DNA of 64,000 nucleotides from NCBI GenBank assembly GCA_003255065.1, contig QAOA01001603.1:105910-169909 (forward strand), given 5' to 3'. Below the pieces are notes generated by a model, which was given only the letters and a program-made list of their open reading frames with translations, was not told the DNA's origin and did not search any database. Source of the DNA: Cercis canadensis. Lineage: Eukaryota; Streptophyta; Magnoliopsida; Fabales; Fabaceae. Of the stretch, positions 24,200-40,699 are shown piece after piece. The position numbers and the translations under genes were made by a program. Every line of letters starts with the position of its first letter. Positions within the stretch are counted from its first letter, which is position 1.

Positions 24200-25410
24200 A
24201 ATGAAAAAGCAAATCCGCAAAGCAATCCGCCAAATGAGAAATTGCGGATTGTGTTGAAGTTGAACCACTGCTGAGATGGCAATCCACCAGATGACATGGC
24301 AGCAAAGAATGGTCAAGTGGCGGAATTCAGCTGAATTGGCGAAAATCATTGATTGTAGAAGCATAAATGCAGGTAGCCCTCCTGTCAAGAATTCATCACA
24401 GAAATTTGGTTCCTTTGATTGGATATTGTGAAGAAGAATATCAGCATATTTTGGTTTACGAGTATATGCACAACGGCCCCTTACGTGATCACATTCATGG
24501 TCTAATCCTGCACGCTTGTATTCATCTATTTAGTAGTAGGGAAAATTTTCATAAAAAAGCATTCCAATTTTTTGACAGATTCTGCCACGCAGAAGCACTT
24601 AGACTGGTTACCTCGTCTTCGTATTGCAGAAGATGCAGCTAAAGCTTAATTACTGGCCACCTTCTTGTTCCATTCCTAATTTTACTTCCAAGTTAACAGT
24701 TAAAGAACAATTTTAGATTTCTATAGGTCTTGGCTCTTGATTACTTACACACAGGATGCATTCCCAGTATTATTCACCGAGATGTAAAGACAAGCAATAT
24801 TCTCCTAGACATCAATATGAGAGCAAAAGTGTCAGATTTTGGACTCTGAAGACTAGCTGAAGAAGATTTAACCCATATGTCAAGTGTTGCACGAGGAACT
24901 GTAGGCTAACTGGATCCTGAGTAAGCCATGGTTCACAAATGTGCCCATAATCAACATTATCTTTCCTCCTGCACATACTTAACTCATTCAGTAAATTTTA
25001 CAAACAGGTACCATGCAAATCAGCAACTGACAGAGAAGAGTACTGTTTACAGTTTTGGAGTTGTTCTGCTGGAACTTATATCTGGTAAAAAATCCTGTAT
25101 CATCAGAAGATTATGGTGCCGAAATGAATATTGTTCACTGGGTATGTATGCCTTTCATTAATCTGAAGATGAATGGGAGCATCAATCTAAAACAATTAAG
25201 AGACAGTCTATGCAATTTGAAGAGAGAGAGCAAATGTGAGAGAGAGCCCGGTGAATGCGAGGAATGGCGGGCCCACCAGCTTTTTCAGCCCCATTTCCGC
25301 CATTTGACTGGTCAATCCGCCACTTCACCTGGCAGATTGACATGTCAGTGCAGCGGTGCAGCCCCCTACTTCCATTTGGCGGATTTCTTTGTATTTTAAC
25401 TTAATCCGCC
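24200..25410. mobile_element. Inverted-repeat element carrying a receptor-kinase fragment (Pack-type)
   Basis: The kinase remnant is flanked by arms that are inverted relative to each other. Left arm (about 24205-24345) contains AATCCGCCAAATG, TGGCAATCCACCAGATGACA, and GGTCAAGTGGCGGAATTC. The reverse complement of the right arm (about 25260-25400) contains AATCCGCCAAATGG, TGTCAATCTGCCAGGTGAAG and AGTCAAATGGCGGAAAT, in the same order. ATCCGCC/GGCGGAT motifs recur several times in each arm, like subterminal transposase-binding repeats. The captured DNA keeps introns, so it was acquired at the DNA level. Exact termini and target-site duplications could not be found, so superfamily is unassigned. 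Confidence 0.6.
24373..25141 (+). pseudogene. LRR receptor-like kinase fragment (At1g67720-like), broken
   Basis: Four kinase-domain exons with their introns are visible. Exon A, 24373-24499, encodes [18 protein letters not shown] and [17 protein letters not shown]. Exon B, 24579-24644, encodes [19 protein letters not shown]. Exon C, 24727-24920, includes the catalytic loop [14 protein letters not shown] and the DFG motif (SDFGL). Exon D, 25008-25141, encodes QQLTEKSTVYSFGVVLLELI. Lesions are a TGA just after DFGL, a TAA in GTVGYLDPE, a lost GT donor after exon B (CT instead), and a one-base insertion after LISGKK in exon D. The N-terminal lobe with the catalytic lysine, the LRRs and the C-lobe end are absent. 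It is a dead fragment sitting between inverted repeat arms. Confidence 0.85.
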
Positions 25411-25456
25411 ATTGACGGGTTTATTTTTTTATGGTTTAAATATACTATAAGTTAAG

Positions 25457-27922
25457 GTTTTAAAAATCGGATTGGACCGATCGGACCGATCGGACCGTTA
25501 TCCAATTTAAATTTCGATTCGGATTAAGAGTCAAAATTGGTGAGACAATTAAACCGGTAAAAATCAGTGAACTGGTGAACCGGTACCCCTTTTCAATAAC
25601 AGGAAAATTCACAAAGGAAATTTTTTTTTTGAGATTTTCCACAAAAACGATGCCGTTTTGGCACCTGTTTCTAACAGCTGAACTCCTTCCTCCCTTCCCT
25701 CGACCTTCTGCATCTATTTTCCCAAAATCCATTCTCAAATCCCTAGCCACTCTCCCTCATTCCCTCTGCACCGAACCTTGGTGGCGTGGTCCCTTTCCGG
25801 CGCCGGTGTGTACAAGGAAGTGGGTGCAGCCCTTCACTCCGACCCAACTGGACTCGGTTTCCTCACTCTCTTTCGATCTATAGTGCAGTCCTCTTGTTAT
25901 CCCATTGCCGCCTACCTCGCCGTTCGCCACAACCGAGCGCATATTATAGCACTTGGTGCTTTTCTCTGGGCAGCCGCTACTTTCCTTTTTGCTTTCTCCT
26001 TCACTTTCTTCCAGGTACTACTCTCTCTTATTTGATCCAATCCTTGTTTGGTTACCGAGAAATTGATAGAAAAGAAAGGAATAAGGAGTTATAAGCTATA
26101 GTATGGTTGCGGTAGTTAAGGTTGGAGTGGGCTGAACTCCATCTTTCTGAAATTGGTTGTAGGGTGTTTTTTCCTTCTCCAGTAGCGAAGAATGTACGAC
26201 CGCAATATTGATTAAATTGACAAGCGTTAGTATAAATTGTTCATATGGGTCAATCTCTTCTCTTCTGCACGATTCTTGTGATACAAATGACTAGCTGGGA
26301 GAAGTGCATCTTGGATACTTTGAGTCCACGTGTATGGTAGAAATCAATTTACTTCATGGTTTAAATTTGTCTGTATCTGTGCCTACCTGAAATTTCTGAC
26401 TAAGGAGGGACATATAATTGTGCACATCCATAATAATATACCAAAGCAATTAGAATGTGACAAGTGATACTATAGGTTAAAACTTAAGAAGCTTCCTCAA
26501 ATCAAAAGGTTACTCCCACTCTTGAAGTCAGTAATCTGAGTTATAATGCCACTGTTGCTTTATGTGTTGCATTAGGTATGTATAATAATTTCCCCTAAGG
26601 TATGAGAAAACCATCGGTAACATTTGGTACAAAAATATTTAGACTTTTCTTTTTCTAGTGGCGACCCAATGCTTTCTTTTTTTGTTTTTAAGACCCTGAA
26701 GATTGGATGTTCCAATCGAAAGACTCGCATGTTTTCCATGACAGGGGAACAGTTAGTGCCCTCCTAAGATATTTGCTCAAATAGACCATTACAACTGAAT
26801 TATAGCTTAATGATGTGTGATTAATCTAGTTTATCAGTGAACTATGGGAAGACAGAGAAATCCATGCACCAGATTTCATTTACGGTTTGTCTTCTTAAAA
26901 AGCATATATGTAAAATCTAAAATGATGTGTGTATGTGAAGAGTGTCGGTAAATTGTGATATTCAAGAATGATTTTGTAATCATGACTTTAAACTGGCAAG
27001 AAGCATGCCAAGATGCCAAAGCGATATGGATCTATATGGGACTCATTAAAGCAAAGTAGTAAACTGAGGTGATTTTTTAACGTATCTTTTTAGTCATACT
27101 CAAGAAAGCAAGTTCATATGGAGGTGTAAAACATCAAACAATTTTACGACTAAAGCAATCAATTTGGGCCATGTCTTGTTTGTGTTTGAACTGTTTTATA
27201 TGTAACTCCTGGGTTCATGTTAGAATAACCTTCAGTTTATTATGGGAGCAGCTGCTAGCCATGTTCGCTTGTTGATGAAGCATAAGCTGTTTTACATTCT
27301 CTATAACCTGTTTTTTGGTTGAAAAGAAAAGTGAAATGCCACCTAGACCAGTTTGTGGCTGACTTTTGATTTTGCTTTTAAAATGGGCAGCACCCTAAAC
27401 ATGGTATCCCTTTAGTTGGAAATTTAATAGCTGCATTTTATGGAGTTGCCTAATTTTGTGATTAATTATATCATGCAGTAGCATTTCCCATGAGTTCACG
27501 ACTATTCTTTGCAAGCAATTTCAAACATATGCTCTCTTTTTCTTCTTTGTGATATGCCCACAGAATTTTAGGACCTTGCTGCTTCAGCTGGATAAGGCTT
27601 CAATGATTTATGCTCCTCAATTTGAGAAGAATAAATGAGTTGATGTTTGTGTATTTGACTTATTTGGTTTATGATTGTGGGTGATAACTTGTGCATTTTA
27701 CTTATATATTTGGTTTTGATGGTTTTAAGACTATGTATTTTAATTTTTAAGTTTGAGATTTTCACTTATGAGTTGAGTTTAATGATTTAGGCTTTTGCCA
27801 CCATGTTTTCCTTTTGAATCTTTAATTTCGGAAAAAAACTTCGATTAAATTGGTTCGACTAGTGGTCCAACTGGTCATTTTTTGTCACACACCGGTTTGC
27901 TCACCGGTTCAGTTTTTAAAAC
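25457..27922. mobile_element. Terminal-inverted-repeat element carrying an MFS gene fragment
   Basis: The left end GTTTTAAAAATCGGATTGG and the reverse complement of the right end, GTTTTAAAAACTGAACCGG, are imperfect terminal inverted repeats. Both ends are rich in ACCGG/CCGGT and GGACCGAT-type motifs, including a short internal tandem of GACCGATCG near 25475. The 2.47 kb interior has a captured exon of a host transporter at 25790-26014 and otherwise no coding signal. Flanking 8-base target-site duplications were looked for and not found. Superfamily is uncertain. Confidence 0.55.
25790..26014 (+). pseudogene. Captured MFS transporter exon (UNE2-like)
   Basis: About 75 codons read without a stop as the N-terminal part of a plant major-facilitator protein: GVYKEVGAALHSDPTGLG, LTLFRSIVQSSCYP, AAYLAVRHNRAHIIALGAF and LWAAATFLFAFSFTFFQ, ending at an intact exon border TTCCAG|GTACTA (donor 26015). 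This resembles the conserved first helices of the Arabidopsis UNE2 (At1g78130) family. No following exon was found, and the usual start (a methionine a few dozen residues upstream) is replaced by unrelated sequence, so it is a gene fragment. The frame is undamaged, which suggests recent capture. Confidence 0.7.
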
Positions 27923-27959
27923 ATTGCTTTAAGTTATTAATTTGAATAATTTTGATTTA

Positions 27960-28315
27960 TGTCTTTAGAAATTTTTTGTTGTTGAGTTTTTATAGTATAC
28001 AATTTTTTTAATTAGGTACTTACTATCACCCATCTATTACAATTTTGTTAGTTTAATGCTAACATAGTAAATAACTTGTCTAAGTGACACAAAAATTATC
28101 ATTTTATTAAATTTTAGCTCAAAAAAATGCATAAAGAAATTAAGGAGGTGTCAATTTTTGTGTTAGTTCAGTTTTTTTTATTGTCACATAGATAAGTCAT
28201 TTGTTTTGTTAGCACTAAACTGACAGATTTATATTTGGGGATAATAAAAGTGACTCAATTAAAAAAAAATTAAACTATAAGGAGGAAAAAAAATTACAGG
28301 ACCCAATTCAAAATT
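27960..28315. mobile_element. MITE-like fold-back element, copy 2
   Basis: This is a diverged copy of the element at 16735-17150. Shared order includes AATTAGGTAC(T/..), TTTAATGCTAACATA, the central AATGCAT, ATTGTCACATAGATAAGTC, TAGCACTAAACTGACA and ACCCAATTCAAAATT. As in copy 1, the two halves are inverted repeats of each other. It abuts the right end of the MFS-carrying element. Confidence 0.6.
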
Positions 28316-29104
28316 ATTTTATTTTATCAAATATTATGTACAGTATCCTAAATAGGTAAGTATTCAATTTGCCTAAAATAGCAATGCTTATGCGGTGTCC
28401 ATTTTTTCTAAAACAAAATCGATTTTTTTTAAAAAAATTAAAAATATATTCAAACGTCAAAGTTCAAAGTTCAAACACACAATGCAGAGTGTATCGGAAT
28501 CCTTAGTTCGTATCCATACACATCTCAGTTCCTGCGACCCCAACGACATATCTCCGTTGGAAACCGTTAACGACCGTTAAGAGAATGTTAGATGCGCACG
28601 GATCACTGGGACTAGCTCCGTCAACCACCCTTCTCCTTCGGGTTTCTCTTTGGTCTTTCCCTGCTCCGCTGGGTTTGCCCCTCTTTCCTCGTTTCTTCTT
28701 TTGTATTTTTAGTAATTTTAAAAAAAATATTTATAGGAATAAATCACGATAAATTCGCGTCCTTTATCTGATTAAAAAAATCAGACAATGGATCATAATA
28801 CATTCTTATTTTCTTTCCTTTCCTGAAGTTTTTAGCTTTCAGCATCGTTAATGCTAGGTGAGTCAGAGTGAATATAAATAGGTTTTAGAATATTTCCAAG
28901 GAGGAAGAAGAAGATGGAAAGTGGATACATAGGATTTTCATAGTGATAACAGTAGTGGGTCGAGTTTATTTTGGTCATATTGAAATCTTTGATATCTCCT
29001 AATTTTCAGTGCTTGGTCGAGTTGATTTTGGGTCGCATTGAAATCTGATATAAAGTTCCGAATTTTCTCTCTGGAAATCCTTGTTTTTTCTCTGGGTTTT
29101 CACA
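28316..29104. other. Upstream region of the calcium uniporter gene, with a small orphan ORF
   Basis: AT-rich at both ends with a GC-richer island at 28480-28690. Within it an ATG at 28482 opens a 32-codon frame (MQSVSESLVRIHTHLSSC...) ending at a TAA near 28578. It reads like protein sequence and may be the broken first exon of another gene, but I do not recognise it. The stretch just before 29105 presumably holds the uniporter promoter and 5' UTR. Confidence 0.35.
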
Positions 29105-31245
29105 ATGTGTAGTAGATGGTGGAGTGCTGGCGGCGGGGTTGGTTCTTTGAAGCAAAGGGTGTCTGGAGTTGTTAATCTCGGCCATGGCTATGGTGGGAAG
29201 CTTCATCCTTTTCATCCTACTTTGTTGGGTTTGAGGGATATTGCAGTGGAATGTGGTGGAAGACAAGGAGGGGTGAGTTCGTTATCTGTTTTGTTGAGCG
29301 AGATCAGGAGGGGCATATGTTCGTCGACATGGGTTTCATCGCCTGCTGATTCCAATGGCTCCTCCAACTTGTCAGGGAATGGTAGCCTCAACAATGGTAA
29401 CGAAACAGAAGAGTCTATATCGTTCAGCGAGGCTAAGAAGCTTATGAGATTGGTGAATGTGGAATCGCTGAAGAAGAAGATTGGTATGGAAGGGAAGGAG
29501 GTTATTTCATACTCCGAGCTTCTTCAAGCCAGTGAAAGCATGGGTGTTGCCAGGAATTCTGACGAGGCTGCAGCTTTCGCCAGAGTTCTTGATGACGCTG
29601 GGGTCATTCTTCTCTTCCGGGACAAGGTCTATCTTCATCCTGATAAGGTGAGAGTCTCAACTGTTTGATCGGCCCCCTTTTCGCTTTTTTCCATTGTCGC
29701 CTTGGAATTGTGTCTGTATTTGCATAGATAGGAAGTAAAGCTTGTGCTTATGGGCCTCACAAAAAGGCATGCCTTACACAAGCATATGCTATCATCGTTT
29801 CACGAGATGCCATCTATGTTCCTTTTCCTGCTTTTCAGTGAGACCGGCATTTATTCCCTTTGTTTCCTCTCTTCATCCATATAATTGTCCTCTAAGTGGC
29901 TCATGGATTCTGAGTTTATTATAGTTTAAGCCTGCAGTCCGATCTATGCTTAGTCACACAATATATGTTCCAACCTGTAATGTTTTCGTAAATACACGTT
30001 TGGCAGAACTCCATGCCAGATAAAAGCACTCTCTCTACTCAAAAGCACTCCTAGTTTTGGGGTTTTTTTCCTATGGATGTTGATCCCTTTTGTCCTCCAT
30101 TGTAAAAGATATAGTCATTTGATAAGTTAATATCTTTTACAATGCTCTTAGCAAGTTTAGATGAGCATGATTAATGATGGTAAAGAATGGACTTCAACTC
30201 TTATATTTGTTTTTTTAATACTATTTCCCTCTTTATCCTTCATTACTGTTTGTGGCGTTGTGCGGTCACATGCTGTGTTAGTTATGAGTCTTATGACTGA
30301 TTAAGTAGTCTATATGGAGTCATTTATCCCACTCTAATGTTTGAGGTGGGCATCGTAAGTAGTCCTATTTCAAGCAAAGCTACATTTTTTGTAGTTTATG
30401 GAGTACCCATAAAATAATGACATATTCTGTTTTGGATTGTCCTTGATATCTTATTACTATTATGTTGGTCAGGGTTACCGTGATGTTGACATTATATTTT
30501 CTTGGCAAGTCTAATGAAAAAGTTTAGAAGAGTAGGTGGGGATTTGTTATCTTGGTATTGGGATCTTTACCCTTTCATGTTGTCCTGAAAATTGTGAGTC
30601 TATAATTTAACTGCAATTGCTCCTGGTTTGCATGGGTATACTTTTCTGTTCACCTCCAATTGGTTTGAAATGCAGTAGCTGTTTTCTGCTTTTATGTATA
30701 CTGGATGGTAACTTGGCTGATTCTTTTTCTGTTACATGATCAATTTGTTATGTGTTTAGGTGGTGGATCTGGTTAGAAGAGCAGTTCCACTGGCACTAAC
30801 TGCAGATGATGATCCTGTGAGAGATGAGTTAAAGAAGCTGCAGGAGAAGAAAGTAGAAATTGATGTGTTGGCACATAAGCAGGTGCGGCGCATCCTATGG
30901 TCTGGACTAGGATTTGCAATAGTTCAGGTTGGGCTCTTCTTTCGGCTAACATTCTGGGAATTCTCATGGGATGTAATGGAACCCATTGCGTTTTTTACCA
31001 CAACCACTGGGTTAGTTATAGGCTATGCCTACTTTCTGTTCACTTCAAGAGACCCTACTTACCAAGACTTAATGAAGAGGCTCTTTCTTTCAAGGCAGAG
31101 GAAGCTTTTCAAGAGGCGTCATTTTGATGTTGAGAGATTCATGCAGTTAGAGAAGCTGTGTAAATCACCTTTAGATTGCCGCACCACTTTAAAAAAACGC
31201 GTAGGGGTGGAACTGGATCTGGAAGATGCATTACATAGGGACTAA
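29105..31245 (+). CDS. MCU: Mitochondrial calcium uniporter pore subunit
   Basis: Two exons, 29105-29647 and 30760-31245, join at a phase-0 GT-AG intron to give 342 residues. The protein forms the Ca2+ channel of the inner mitochondrial membrane. A long N-terminus rich in serine and basic residues is the likely presequence. The conserved MCU core in exon 2 starts with a coiled coil ([20 protein letters not shown]), then transmembrane helix 1 ([20 protein letters not shown]), the pore loop [10 protein letters not shown] (the plant form of the selectivity-filter motif WDIMEP), helix 2 ([14 protein letters not shown]), and a second coiled coil rich in basic residues ([20 protein letters not shown]). 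Start ATG at 29105 is the first in frame. The two-exon structure is typical of plant MCU genes. No lesion is seen. Confidence 0.95.
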
Positions 31246-32200
31246 CAGTCTTTCTTTTTCCATCAGTTTATACTTTTTACATCTCTATTTTTGGAACATA
31301 TTACAGTTTAACTTGTTCCCCCTCTGTTTTTACCTTGGTGGGGAAGTCTAATCTAACATTTTTTTTTGTGGCTTCAAGGCCTGCATTTTTCTGTTAATTG
31401 TCTTGCATCTATATATACTTATATAGTATTCCGCATTTCTTGACCAAGCATCACAAGAATTGGCTGAATTGCATCTTCTGCTTCCATTTGTTGAACACGT
31501 CAGTTTCAATTCCATGTTGTAAAGATTTGTGCTCTCTATTTGCAATGGTTAAAATGTTTATATTTATAAATTACAAATACACTCAAAAAATGTACTTAGG
31601 CCAGTGCCCATAATCATTTTTTCTGGTATTTAAGTTTGCCAGAAACTTGAAATCCTGGGCTAACATGAAATAATCTTGTTCATATAAATAATCAATTTGC
31701 TTAACTGTTTCACAAACGTGATTTTGATAGCACCACATAATCCACTCACGAGAAAATGGTTATTTTATTTTATTTCATGGCTAAACTTGTAATTGCACTT
31801 ATACCGCAGCTTGTAATTCACATCGTAGAACCATTACATTTGTTTCATATTTTCAAGAGCATCAAAAATAATTTTTTTGGACTAAAATTTATCTTCACAA
31901 CAAAACATATTGGCCATTGAAATTCTAAAGCAAGTTAGAAACCGATTTTCACATGCATTGTCCAGAGCATCCACTTATTACATAAGCCTGTACATGCTAT
32001 TCTTTTTATATACCAAAAAGTCATTCTCAAGGCAATTCAATAGTTCAACCACAGAATCTTCACTGGATCCGTTGAAGTGCTGCAGAATATTAAGCAGTGT
32101 AACCTGCAGCAAGTAAACATTAGCAATTTTTCTTGGTATAAAAACTACAATAATTATATACATAGCTAGAAAGCGTTCTATCAGACAAATAAATGACTGT
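31246..32200. other. Convergent spacer between MCU and RecQ
   Basis: Holds the 3' UTRs of both convergent genes. No additional coding sequence is recognised. Confidence 0.5.
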
Positions 32201-39506
<7,306 letters not shown>

Positions 39507-39610
39507 AGTCACCGTCGAGATGAGAAGAGAGAAGAGAAACTGAACAGTGAACACTCAAAAAAGTTCGAGGCTACTTCGTTTTGTACTGAAAATTACAACA
39601 GTGTACAGGT

Positions 39611-39618
39611 TTTCCCGC
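39611..39618. promoter_or_regulatory. E2F-type site upstream of RecQ
   Basis: TTTCCCGC, an exact E2F/DP consensus, 105 bases upstream of the helicase start codon. It is the same octamer, in the same orientation and at a similar distance, as in front of dUTPase. Confidence 0.55.
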
Positions 39619-39692
39619 CACCCGCAGGAGAGACGCGCGTTCCGGAAGTATGGACCCCAGCCTCTGCTTGACAGGTTTAGCCCAGGTATAGT

Positions 39693-39868
39693 GGGCTTCA
39701 CGGCCCAATAAATTTTGAACTTCAATTCGAAAAACATTGGGCTGGTTTACCAAATCCAAAACATATCGGGCCGGGTTATAAAAATCCAAAGGATTCACAG
39801 CCCAACAAGTGTCGAACTTCAAATTTGAGAAACATATTGGGCTGGGTTATGAAAAATCCAAAAATAAA
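39693..39868. repeat. Degenerate two-unit tandem repeat rich in GGCCCA/TGGGCT
   Basis: Unit 1 (about 39697-39762) and unit 2 (about 39796-39862) share the order TTCAC-GCCCAA, GAACTTCAA, GAAA-ACAT-TTGGGCTGG and AAATCCAAA. Each unit carries site II-type motifs (GGCCCA, TGGGCT). The repeat lies between the helicase gene and the tRNA gene, and may serve as part of the helicase promoter. Confidence 0.5.
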
Positions 39869-39893
39869 TGCGGTGAGCGTGGATCGAACACGC

Positions 39894-39936
<43 letters not shown>

Positions 39937-39941
39937 CCCGC
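39869..39941 (-). tRNA. tRNA-Phe (GAA anticodon)
   Basis: The minus strand folds as a complete 73-base tRNA: acceptor GCGGGGA paired with TCACCGC-side bases, D-arm TAGCTCAGTTGGGAGAGC (box A), anticodon loop CTGAAGA with anticodon GAA, and T-arm GTTCGATCC (box B). The discriminator base is A and CCA is not encoded, as expected for a eukaryotic gene. There is no intron. Downstream on the same strand, T-runs (TTTATTTTTGGATTTTT) provide a Pol III terminator. The sequence matches the standard plant nuclear tRNA-Phe. Confidence 0.97.
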
Positions 39942-40699
39942 ATGTTAGTCTCGTTGTGTTTAATAAAATATAAAATCATGAGAGAACATAAACAAGTATT
40001 CAATCATGCCTTTTGTCTCAGTGGTTCCTTGATCATTCTTTCTTTCCATTATCATCCCACCAGATAAAAAGTCTAGACTAATATCACTAGGTCCAAGTAG
40101 GCAAAAACAAAAGGAGAAAAGGCCACAGAAATTAAAACTAGTCTCTTAAATAATTTTTTTCCATATGCCAAAACAATTGTAAGACAATTTGCATCCCAAA
40201 ATTCAACCTAACTCATGGCCCAATAGACTAGACTGGTATAATTTGCATGGAGGCAGAGTAGACAAAAAAAATGGTTGAATAAGCGGAAGAGGAAGCCATA
40301 GGCAAGTTTTAGAGAAGTTTGTTCGAAAAATTATGTTCATCATGGATGAAAATATTGTACCAAATGACATTTTTATTTTGCTTCTTTTCTCTATGAGTGA
40401 AATATCATAACTTAGTTTTGATTTGTCGGTTGAATCATTTCTTTATCATTCCATCCATTAGGACGCTACCAAGTGGAGCTGAGCTAATGGTAAATAGAAA
40501 CTTCAAGACTCAACCAAAAAATGCAACATGTGACCATTGATCATAAGTTATCCCCATAAGACTAGAATGGAATTGTAGAAGTCGAGTGCAACGTGTAACT
40601 AGATAATTAGAACATGAAATTGTCTGAATAGAAAGCAACAACTAGAGGGAAACTTAAAACAGATAGAATCCCATTTCTATTGCTAGTTTTAAAATGTCA
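39942..40699. other. Spacer between tRNA-Phe and FHIT
   Basis: AT-rich; no gene is recognised. It includes the 3' UTR of the minus-strand FHIT gene near 40600-40699. Confidence 0.45.

Noticed and set aside
24927-25399. Open frames across the kinase region as a small functional kinase-like protein
   Set aside because: They run through introns and shifted frames; the exons carry two stops, a frameshift and a broken splice site, and lack the catalytic lysine.
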